The notes under the pieces: generated by a model
Database searches by the model: none
Seen by the model: only the letters and a program-made list of their open reading frames with translations
Told to the model about the DNA's origin: nothing
Shown: positions 1-6,442 of the stretch, one piece after another
Numbering within the stretch: the first letter of the stretch is position 1
Layout: the number at the start of each line of letters is the position of its first letter
Assembly: GCA_030049455.1 (NCBI GenBank)
Contig: JASIKV010000112.1
Location: forward strand, 1-9,853
DNA: 9,853 bases
Origin: Terriglobia bacterium
GTDB lineage: Bacteria > Acidobacteriota > Terriglobia > UBA7540
Direction of reading: 5' to 3'
Translations under genes and position numbers: made by a program

Positions 1-1269
1 ACGGGCGTCCCCGCGGAGGTCATTCGCACCCTCGCTCATTCCTACGCGCGCGCGGATCGCGCTCAGCTCTGCTGGACGCTGGGGATTACCGAGCATCACA
101 ATGCCGTCGATAACGTGCTCGCGCTGATTAACCTTTCGCTGCTTACCGGGCACGTGGGACGCTATGGATCCGGGCTTAATCCGCTGCGCGGCCAAAACAA
201 CGTGCAGGGCGGCGGCGATATGGGCGCCATTCCCGATCGCCTGCCCGGATTTCAGCACGTCGAGAACGACGAACTTCGCGCCAAATTTGAGCAGGCATGG
301 GGCGTGAAGATTCAGGCCAAGCGCGGCTGGCACTTGAGCGGAATGTTTAACGCCATGGAGGAGGGCAGGCTCCACAGCCTGTACGTGATTGGCGAAAACC
401 CCGTGCACTCAGAGGCCGATCAGGGACGGTGTGAGCGTCTGCTGAAGGGGCTGGAATTCCTGTTGGTGCAGGATGTTCTGTTTTCCGCCACCGCTCAGCT
501 TGCCCACGTGGTGCTGCCGGCAGCAGCCGGATGGTGCGAGTCCGAGGGAACCGTAACCAGCAGCGAGCGCCGCGTGCAACGTGTGCGCAAGGCTATGGCG
601 CCTCCCGAAGGCGCCTGGGATGACATGGCTATTCTCAGCAACCTGGCAAGACGCCTCGGACACGATTGGGGCTGCCCCGGCGCGGAGGAGGTCTGGAATG
701 AAGTCCGGCGCCTGAGCCCGATGCATGGCGGAATGAGTTACGCCCGCCTGGAGTCCCTGGGGGGCATTCAGTGGCCGTGCTACGACGAATCGCACCCGGG
801 CGAGCTCTTCCTGCATGGCCGCTTGTGGGAAGATCCCATCGTCGGCCCTCCGGCAAAGTTCAGCGCTGTGGAATTTGAGCCGCCGGTGGATCGTTTGGAT
901 GATGATTTCCCGCTGCGCCTCACCACGGGCCGCCGCCTGGAGTCGTTCAACACCGGAGTTCAGACCTCGCGCTATCGTTCACCCTTGCGGCAGCCGGAGA
1001 TGCTGGACATTTCTCCGGAGGACGGGGAGCGCTACGGCCTGGTGGAGGGCGAGCGAGTTCTTGTCACCTCGCGGCGCGGCTCTGCGGTGGCGCCGGTTCG
1101 CTTTGATGAGTCACTTCGGCCTGGCCTGGCATTCTTGAGCGTGCATTTCCCCGACGAAGTGGCTACAAATGTTCTTACCATCGATGCGGTGGACCCGAAA
1201 TCCGGCACGGCGGAGTTCAAGGCCGCGGCAATTCGCGTGGAAAAGATCGCCATTCCCGCAGGACCATAG
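1..1269 (+). CDS. fdhA: Formate dehydrogenase catalytic (molybdopterin) subunit, C-terminal part; 5' end outside window
   Basis: The frame is open from base 1 to the TAG at 1267-1269, giving 422 residues of a longer protein. It matches the C-terminal half of the molybdopterin oxidoreductase family, formate dehydrogenase branch. Early on come WTLGITEHHNAVDN and a cofactor-binding stretch containing NPLRGQNNVQGGGDMG, followed by the YVIGENP and LVQD..FSATAQLAHVVLPAA segments typical of MGD-binding domains. From about 890 the C-terminal molydop-binding beta-barrel runs through LTTGRRLESFNTG to ATNVLTIDAVDP. By family knowledge it oxidises formate to CO2 at a Mo/W-bis-MGD centre in the cytoplasm. 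The catalytic Cys or Sec and any N-terminal Fe4S4 domain would lie before the window, so they cannot be assessed. The next gene starts 39 bases on, and NuoEF- and NuoG-type neighbours point to an NAD-dependent enzyme. The family call is firm; formate as substrate rests on motif style plus context. Confidence 0.9.
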   Translation, partial: TGVPAEVIRTLAHSYARADRAQLCWTLGITEHHNAVDNVLALINLSLLTGHVGRYGSGLNPLRGQNNVQGGGDMGAIPDRLPGFQHVENDELRAKFEQAWGVKIQAKRGWHLSGMFNAMEEGRLHSLYVIGENPVHSEADQGRCERLLKGLEFLLVQDVLFSATAQLAHVVLPAAAGWCESEGTVTSSERRVQRVRKAMAPPEGAWDDMAILSNLARRLGHDWGCPGAEEVWNEVRRLSPMHGGMSYARLESLGGIQWPCYDESHPGELFLHGRLWEDPIVGPPAKFSAVEFEPPVDRLDDDFPLRLTTGRRLESFNTGVQTSRYRSPLRQPEMLDISPEDGERYGLVEGERVLVTSRRGSAVAPVRFDESLRPGLAFLSVHFPDEVATNVLTIDAVDPKSGTAEFKAAAIRVEKIAIPAGP

Positions 1270-1308
1270 GGCGGCGGTCGATCAGCTTCGGAATCGATAG
1301 AGACCCGC

Positions 1309-3174
1309 GTGGACGCTCATTTCACTAAAGTTCATCCATCTTCGGCTGAGCAGGAAGCCGTGGACTCGGTCCTCGGCGTGCCGCATTCCGGCTGGAGGGG
1401 CGGGCCGCGCCGTCCCGACCGTGATGGGCATTCCGCGGTCGACGGCCATGGGCGTGGCGCCGAGCGCCACCAGCTTCTGCCTGTGCTCCACGCCATCCAG
1501 TCGCGCCTGGGGTGGATTACCCCCGGCGCGCTGAACTATGCCTGCCGGCGTCTCGACGTTCCTCCCGCTGAAGCCTACGGTGTCGCAACATTCTACGGGC
1601 TCTTTTCAGTTTCGCCGCGCCCGCCTTGCGTACTGCACGTTTGCGATGACATCGGTTGCATGACGCGGGGTGGGGAAGAACTCTGCCGGCAACTTGAAAA
1701 CCAATTGGGCCCTGCGGGTTCGACGTGCCTCGAAGGCAAAGCCACGTGGCTGCGCAGCCCTTGCCTGGGCTTGTGCGAACGCGCGCCTGCTGCTTTGATG
1801 TCGAGGGCAGGCGAAACGCATGCGGAAAAAGTCACGGCGCCCGCGAGTTCCAGTTCGCTTACGTCAACGCTTGAATTGTTTGCGATCGACACGGTCGAAG
1901 ACCCTCCCGACCGGTTCGAAGCAAGCTCATCTGCGCCCCAGGCCGCTCAAAGTGACCATTCCCAATTGAAGCTGCTGCGCCGCGTGGGGCAGATCGATCC
2001 CGCCAGCATCGACGACTATCGTGCTCACGGTGGATACGATGCCCTGCGCCGCGCGCTCGATCTTGGGGGGGCATGTGTTGTGCGCGAGGTTGCGAATTCG
2101 CGCCTGGTAGGCCGCGGGGGCGCGGCATTTCCTACGGGCAGGAAGTGGGACCCGGCAAACAAACCGCGTTATCTGGTTTGCAACGCCGACGAGTCGGAGC
2201 CCGGCACGTTTAAGGACCGCGTGGTGATGGAAGCCGACCCGTATTCTCTGATTGAGGCCATGACCATTGCGGGCACCGCGCTCGGCTGCGAACGCGGCTA
2301 CCTCTACCTGCGCGGCGAATATCCGCTGGCCGGCCAAATGCTTGCTCACGCCATCACCCACGCGCGCGAAAGAGGATATTTGGGCGGCAACATCCTGGGG
2401 CGCGGCGTGGACTTCGACATCGAAATTCGCCGCGGAGCCGGCGCTTACATCTGCGGCGAAGAAACCGCGCTGTTCAACTCCATCGAGGGGCTGCGGGGCG
2501 AGCCGCGCAGCAAGCCTCCGTTTCCCACCCAGGTAGGGCTGTTCGGCAAACCGACCGTCATCAACAACGTGGAGACTCTGATTAATCTCCTGCTCATTGT
2601 TCAGGAAGGCGGTGAGCGTTACACAGCGACAGGGACGGAGGGATCGACGGGCACGAAGCTTTTCTGCCTGTCCGGTCACATTGCCCGGCCAGGCGTTTAT
2701 GAAGTTCCGTTTGGAACGACACTGCGCAAGTTGATTGAAATGGGCGCTGGGGTTGCCGGCAGCGGGCGGCTGAAGGCCGTATTGGTGGGTGGCGCCGCGG
2801 GTGCGTTCCTGACGCCCAATGAGTTGGATACGCCGCTTACATTCGAGGGGACCCGAGCCGTGGGAGCGTCGCTTGGCTCCGGCGTAGTAATGCTCTTCGA
2901 TGATACGGTGGACCTGCGCAAAATTCTGTATCGCATCGCCGCGTTCTTCCGCGATGAATCGTGCGGTCAATGCGTTCCCTGCCGCCTGGGGACCGTCCGG
3001 CAGGAGGAGTCGTTACAACGCCTCCATCACGGGCGGCCATTCGGCTCTGTCGATAATGAGCTGAATGTGCTGAAAGAAGTTGGGCAAGTGATGCGTGATG
3101 CCTCGATTTGCGGTTTGGGCCAGACCGCCTCCAGCGCGGTCGAATCCGCATTGCGGCGCTGGCGATTGTTCTGA
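1309..3174 (+). CDS. Fused NuoE-NuoF (HoxF-like) NADH-binding diaphorase subunit of formate dehydrogenase
   Basis: This 621-residue protein joins two diaphorase modules. Residues about 55-160 are NuoE/FdsG-like: a helical segment (LLPVLHAIQSRLGWI), then a thioredoxin-like [2Fe-2S] fold with ligands C112, C117, C152 and C156. A Ser/Ala-rich linker spans about 165-215. Residues about 218-621 are NuoF/FdsB-like: the FMN/NAD glycine loop GRGGAAFPTG at 268-277, NADESEPGTFKDR at 292-304, GAYICGEETAL at 378-388, and [4Fe-4S] ligands C552, C555, C558 and C601. The known role is electron transfer from the iron-sulfur chain to FMN and then NAD+. Only one thioredoxin-like domain is present, so the layout resembles HoxF of NAD-reducing hydrogenases rather than separate FdsG plus FdsB. 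The GTG at 1309 is used here; a second GTG at 1360, preceded by AGGAAG, is also plausible because residues 1-50 have no recognisable domain. Confidence 0.92.
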   Translation: MDAHFTKVHPSSAEQEAVDSVLGVPHSGWRGGPRRPDRDGHSAVDGHGRGAERHQLLPVLHAIQSRLGWITPGALNYACRRLDVPPAEAYGVATFYGLFSVSPRPPCVLHVCDDIGCMTRGGEELCRQLENQLGPAGSTCLEGKATWLRSPCLGLCERAPAALMSRAGETHAEKVTAPASSSSLTSTLELFAIDTVEDPPDRFEASSSAPQAAQSDHSQLKLLRRVGQIDPASIDDYRAHGGYDALRRALDLGGACVVREVANSRLVGRGGAAFPTGRKWDPANKPRYLVCNADESEPGTFKDRVVMEADPYSLIEAMTIAGTALGCERGYLYLRGEYPLAGQMLAHAITHARERGYLGGNILGRGVDFDIEIRRGAGAYICGEETALFNSIEGLRGEPRSKPPFPTQVGLFGKPTVINNVETLINLLLIVQEGGERYTATGTEGSTGTKLFCLSGHIARPGVYEVPFGTTLRKLIEMGAGVAGSGRLKAVLVGGAAGAFLTPNELDTPLTFEGTRAVGASLGSGVVMLFDDTVDLRKILYRIAAFFRDESCGQCVPCRLGTVRQEESLQRLHHGRPFGSVDNELNVLKEVGQVMRDASICGLGQTASSAVESALRRWRLF

Positions 3175-3321
3175 GCTCAAATCGCCACATCGCAATAGCC
3201 GGGATCGTGGTGTATCCGCCTGACTCTTGCAGCAGCGGTTAGTTGACAGCGCAGGGCGCTCATCGAGCGTCGCCACAACCCAAAGCAGCAAATCCGGGTC
3301 AAGTAAATTGCAGGGCAATTT
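3175..3321 (+). other. 147-base spacer with a small hairpin before the iron-sulfur subunit gene
   Basis: This is the longest gap inside the formate dehydrogenase cluster and I see no gene in it. A short hairpin lies at 3255-3271: GGCGCTC, loop ATC, then GAGCGTC, with one G-T pair. It is not followed by a T-run, so it does not look like a standard intrinsic terminator. TTGACA occurs at 3243-3248 but has no convincing -10 at the right distance. An 8-base direct repeat, GGGTCAAG, occurs at 3296-3303 and again at 3325-3332 just inside the next gene. AGGG at 3312-3315 is a suitable ribosome binding site for the ATG at 3322. The gap may be an RNA processing or regulatory spacer, or a scar of the rearrangement that separated the FdhA domains; neither is proven. 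Confidence 0.35.
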
Positions 3322-4350
3322 ATGGGTCAAGAGAAAGACAATGTTTCAATTCCGGTCCAGGGTGTGAACCTTCTGGTTCCGATTGCCAAAGGACCTGTTC
3401 CCACGGTTCCCCCGCCATCGCCAAGGGGATGCGTACGGGTGACCATTGATGGCCGGGAGATTGTCGTCCCCGAGGGAGCGACGCTGCTGGAGGCCGCCCG
3501 CGCAGCCGGCATCGATACTCCGACGCTTTGCTATCTCGAATCGCTGACGCCGGTAAACGTTTGCAGGGTATGCGTGGTAGAGCTCGAGGGATCGCGCACG
3601 CTAGTACCGGCCTGCTCGCGCAAGGCAGAAAACGGCATGGTGGTGAAAACCAATTCGGAGCGGGTTCGCTTGAGCCGCCGGTTGATTCTGGAATTTCTCG
3701 CGTCTTCCGTTGACGTCTCGACTTCGCCGCAGATTCAATCGTACCTGGAGCGATATGATGCACGGCCAAAGCGCTTCGGAACGCCTCAGCCGCCTTCCGC
3801 AGAGCGTGACGCGGCCCGCGCGGGCGTTCATGTTCCTCCGGACGGCTCGCAGGCCGCCGCCGTTGCTCAGCCCGTAAAGGCCGACAATGAACTTTACGTG
3901 CGCGATTACGGCAAGTGTATCCTCTGCTACAAGTGCGTGGAAGCCTGCGGTCCCGACGCGCAGAACACTTTTGCCATCGCCGTGGCCGGCCGCGGATTTG
4001 ACGCGCGTATTTCCACCGAATATGCCGTGCCGCTACCGGAGTCCGCGTGCGTGTACTGCGGCAATTGCATCGGCGTCTGTCCCACCGGCGCATTGATGTT
4101 CGTGAGCGAGCATGACATGCGAAAGGCCGGAACCTGGGATGAATCGCAGCAAACTTCCACAGACACCATTTGCCCCTATTGCGGGGTGGGGTGCACGCTG
4201 ACGCTGCGCGTTCAGGATGAGAAGATTGTCAAAGTCGATTCCCCCATTGAGAATGGTGTGACGCATGGCAATCTCTGCGTCAAGGGGCGTTTCGGTTGGC
4301 AGTTTGTGCAAATTCGTGAGAAACCTGAGGAAAGAGGAGACGCGCGCTGA
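3322..4350 (+). CDS. HoxU/NuoG-like iron-sulfur subunit ending in the FdhA-type Fe4S4 domain
   Basis: The protein has 342 residues. Residues about 37-105 form a 2Fe-2S ferredoxin domain with C70, C81, C84 and C98. Residues about 190-260 hold two ferredoxin-type 4Fe-4S motifs, CILCYKCVEAC (C199, C202, C205, C209) and CVYCGNCIGVCP (C243, C246, C249, C253). Residues about 280-326 are a molybdopterin-oxidoreductase Fe4S4 domain: C284, C287, C291 and C319, followed by K321 of the CVKGRFG motif. The chain stops about 20 residues later, where FdsA-type proteins would continue into the MGD-binding domains. The His/Cys ligands of the usual N5-type cluster are absent: the region after LILEFL (about 125-155) has no cysteine. 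The likely role is to wire the catalytic subunit to the NuoEF fusion. AGGG six bases before ATG supports the start, and an in-frame TAA at 3304 excludes an extension. It is effectively the missing N-terminal half of an FdhA, encoded downstream. Confidence 0.88.
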   Translation: MGQEKDNVSIPVQGVNLLVPIAKGPVPTVPPPSPRGCVRVTIDGREIVVPEGATLLEAARAAGIDTPTLCYLESLTPVNVCRVCVVELEGSRTLVPACSRKAENGMVVKTNSERVRLSRRLILEFLASSVDVSTSPQIQSYLERYDARPKRFGTPQPPSAERDAARAGVHVPPDGSQAAAVAQPVKADNELYVRDYGKCILCYKCVEACGPDAQNTFAIAVAGRGFDARISTEYAVPLPESACVYCGNCIGVCPTGALMFVSEHDMRKAGTWDESQQTSTDTICPYCGVGCTLTLRVQDEKIVKVDSPIENGVTHGNLCVKGRFGWQFVQIREKPEERGDAR

Positions 4351-4368
4351 GGGCGCGGATTTCGAGGA

Positions 4369-4965
4369 ATGGTGGAAATTCACGGATACGTATTGGCAGG
4401 CGGTAAGAGCCTGCGCATGGGGCAGGATAAAGCCCTCATGCAAATCGACGGACAGCCCATGGTGCTGCGCGCGGCGCAAACTCTGCGCCCCTTCGTTGAA
4501 AAGGTTACATTACTCGCACCTTCGGGCCGCTATGAAGATCTCGGGCTCCCCGTACTTCCTGACAAATGGGCGGAAGGTCCGCTGGCGGGTGTTTGTGTGG
4601 CACTTTACTCCACTCAGGCGCGGTGGAATATCTTCCTCGCTTGTGACCTTCCCCTCGTGACCCATAATTTCGTCCAGCTCCTGGTACAGCGCGTGCGTGC
4701 CTCACAGTGCGACGCCGTCGTGCCGCGCACAGCCGACGGCTGGCAACCCCTTTCTGCCGCGTACCACGCAAATTGCCAGACGGCGTTTACCCAGGCGCTT
4801 CAACAAGGAGAGCGGAGTGTCGTCAAACTTCTGGAGCACATTCGCGTTGAGGAAATTACCCGCAGCGAAATGCAGAGCGCCGGTGTGCGCGAGGCGGAAT
4901 TAATGAACGTCAATACACCCGATGATTGGGCGCGGGTCGCCGGGCTGTCAAAGGACCCGCGATAA
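4369..4965 (+). CDS. mobA: Molybdenum cofactor guanylyltransferase MobA
   Basis: MobA transfers GMP from GTP to Mo-molybdopterin to make the MGD cofactor needed by formate dehydrogenases. The 198-residue length is normal for the family. The N-terminal nucleotide-binding signature LAGGKSLRMGQDKAL spans residues 9-23, with K21 in the expected place. EGPLAGV at 69-75 and the metal-binding Asp in ACDLPLV (D93) follow, and the C-terminal NVNTPDDW at 180-187 is the usual family ending. It lies 18 bases after the iron-sulfur subunit gene and 3 bases before the FmdE-like gene, so co-transcription is likely. GAGGA at 4364-4368 abuts the ATG at 4369, which is unusually close; the GTG at 4372 is an alternative start costing one residue. 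The surface protein MobB is not encoded in this window. Confidence 0.93.
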   Translation: MVEIHGYVLAGGKSLRMGQDKALMQIDGQPMVLRAAQTLRPFVEKVTLLAPSGRYEDLGLPVLPDKWAEGPLAGVCVALYSTQARWNIFLACDLPLVTHNFVQLLVQRVRASQCDAVVPRTADGWQPLSAAYHANCQTAFTQALQQGERSVVKLLEHIRVEEITRSEMQSAGVREAELMNVNTPDDWARVAGLSKDPR

Positions 4966-4968
4966 GTC

Positions 4969-5538
4969 ATGCTCAGCCTCGCCGAATATGTCGCAAAGGC
5001 TTCCTCGAAAGGCGTCCCCCGCCCGGGTGTGATCCTCGCCATCCGAATGTCCATTCTGGCGATGAAGCTTTTGGAGATTGACGACCCGGCGGCTTTCCAC
5101 CGAAAGCTGATTGTGGTGGCGGAAACCGACCGCTGCTTGCCCGACATTTTGGAATTGGTGTTGGGGTGCCGTCTGGGAAATCGCACCTTGAAATTTCGCG
5201 ATTGGGGCAAGATGGCAGCGAGCTTTTTGGACGTTACTCGCGGCCGGGCATGCCGGATTGTGGCGCTGGAAACGGTTGAGCCGGAGGCCGTCAACTGCTT
5301 TAACCACCTGTCTCGCGACGACGCGCTGGCCGAGGCCTACCGGGTCTTTCCCGACGAACGGCTGTTCCGATGGACACCGATTATCCTGAACTTTAGGCCC
5401 GAGGATTTTCCCGGCTACCCGGCAGACCGCGTCCTCTGTCAGAGGTGCGGCGAAGGAATTGCGTTTCGCCGGGAAATTCGAAGGGACGGGCTGACTCTCT
5501 GCCGCTCCTGTGCGGGAGAGACGTACTGGGAGTTATAG
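4969..5538 (+). CDS. FmdE-family protein with C-terminal zinc finger, HGHxC motif degenerate
   Basis: This 189-residue protein resembles the FmdE family (formylmethanofuran dehydrogenase subunit E-like). The core match runs from LAIRMSILAMKLLEIDDP (residues 23-40) through ETDRC (C56), LGCRLGNRTLKFRDWGKMAASF (start about 65) and TRGRACRI. The C-terminus carries a TraR-like zinc finger with C157, C160, C178 and C181. Family members normally have HGHxCPG near the N-terminus; here the aligned stretch reads KGVPRPG (14-20), so both His and the Cys are missing. The start ATG is 3 bases after mobA, and AAAGGA lies at 4950-4955. Family proteins recur near molybdoenzyme genes but their role is unsettled. 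A part in metal or cofactor supply or enzyme maturation is inference from position. I see no frameshift that would restore the lost motif. Confidence 0.8.
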   Translation: MLSLAEYVAKASSKGVPRPGVILAIRMSILAMKLLEIDDPAAFHRKLIVVAETDRCLPDILELVLGCRLGNRTLKFRDWGKMAASFLDVTRGRACRIVALETVEPEAVNCFNHLSRDDALAEAYRVFPDERLFRWTPIILNFRPEDFPGYPADRVLCQRCGEGIAFRREIRRDGLTLCRSCAGETYWEL

Positions 5539-6432
5539 GTGCGCAATCTTTGTCTTCCCGGACATTACCGAAAACCGGCTCAGGCCGATGAATGTGACCG
5601 CGTGATGCTTCGATTGAAACCCCTTCAATCTGCTGGAACCCTTGCGCGGCTCCTCCTCCTTGTTACGGCCACAGTTTGGTGGGGGCGAATGGCTATTCAT
5701 CCCGGCCTCACTATGTGGGCAGCGGGCCGATCCCAGGAATCAGCTCTTCAAACCACAACCCGCTACGAATTCCGCGAAAACCATGATCCGAATGGGACGG
5801 GAAAGTTCTACATGGGCCGTGAAATCGCTCAAGTGATGGGGGCGGGTGGAATGTCTTGGCTGGATCGTCCCGAGCGCGCCGAGGAAGAGCATCCCGAGGT
5901 GGTGATTGAAGCGATGGATTTGCATCGGGGGGATGTGGTCGCAGACTTTGGCGCGGGCTCCGGATTCTTCACGTTTCGGATTGCGCCGAAAGTCGGCAAC
6001 ACGGGAAGAGTTCTGGCCGTGGATATTCAGCAAGAAATGCTCGATACCATTCGGGCGCGCGCGACGGCGAAGGGAATCGCCAACGTGGAGGAGATCAGAG
6101 ACACGGAGACGGACCCTGGGCTTCCAGGCCACAGTGTCGATCGGGTGCTATTTGTAGACGTTTATCACGAACTCGCTTATCCCTTCGAGGTGATGAGCAA
6201 AGTCCGCGAGGCGCTCAAGCCCGCAGGGCGCGTCGTGTTTGTCGAGTACCGCAAGGAAGATCCGCGCGTGCCTATTAAAGAGGTTCACAAGATGAGCGTT
6301 GAGCAACTCACACGGGAAATGGCTGTGGTGGGGCTTGCGCGCGTCCAGCTTGTAGAAACCCTGCCTGCACAGCACATCGTAATCTTTGCGCGCCGTGAGG
6401 AGGTCCAGCCACCCGCCCCACCGGGGCGATGA
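5539..6432 (+). CDS. Class I SAM-dependent methyltransferase with N-terminal hydrophobic segment
   Basis: The protein has 297 residues from the GTG at 5539. Residues about 34-50 are strongly hydrophobic (LARLLLLVTATVWW) after basic residues, as in a signal peptide or membrane anchor. The methyltransferase fold begins about residue 110: motif I, VVADFGAGSGFF (D136, G138, G140, G142), then VLAVDIQQEM (D162 expected to contact the SAM ribose), DRVLFVDVYHEL and LKPAGRVVFVEYR. FYMGREIAQVMG and SWLDRPER ahead of the fold recall a family I associate with Acidobacteriota and Planctomycetes; its substrate is unknown to me. GGGAG at 5528-5532 supports the GTG immediately after the FmdE-like stop. The ATG at 5605 would give a cleaner signal-peptide N-terminus of 275 residues. 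It is the last gene of the plus-strand run and may be transcribed with it. No link to formate metabolism is evident from the protein itself. Confidence 0.85.
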   Translation: MRNLCLPGHYRKPAQADECDRVMLRLKPLQSAGTLARLLLLVTATVWWGRMAIHPGLTMWAAGRSQESALQTTTRYEFRENHDPNGTGKFYMGREIAQVMGAGGMSWLDRPERAEEEHPEVVIEAMDLHRGDVVADFGAGSGFFTFRIAPKVGNTGRVLAVDIQQEMLDTIRARATAKGIANVEEIRDTETDPGLPGHSVDRVLFVDVYHELAYPFEVMSKVREALKPAGRVVFVEYRKEDPRVPIKEVHKMSVEQLTREMAVVGLARVQLVETLPAQHIVIFARREEVQPPAPPGR

Positions 6433-6442
6433 GGAAAGACTT

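Noticed and set aside
1277..1298. TCGAT and ATCGA arms in the gap after the FdhA stop.
   Set aside because: Five pairs with a ten-base loop and no T-run is within chance expectation.
1927..2970. Long open frame on the minus strand opposite the NuoF domain.
   Set aside because: It is antisense to a clearly conserved gene, its translation shows no recognisable family, and such frames are common opposite GC-rich codons.
3243..3271. TTGACA as a promoter for the iron-sulfur subunit gene.
   Set aside because: The hexamer 17 bases downstream is AGCGTC, which is not a -10 element.
4348..4371. The iron-sulfur subunit gene and mobA are in the same frame, separated by a single TGA and six codons, raising the idea of TGA read-through or selenocysteine.
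   Set aside because: Both proteins are complete at their natural ends, mobA has its own GAGGA and ATG, and I see no SECIS-like stem after the TGA.
1..6432. All six plus-strand genes to 6432 lie in the same reading frame.
   Set aside because: Each has its own stop and plausible start. The coincidence has odds of about 1 in 243 if frames are random, and no mechanism is suggested.
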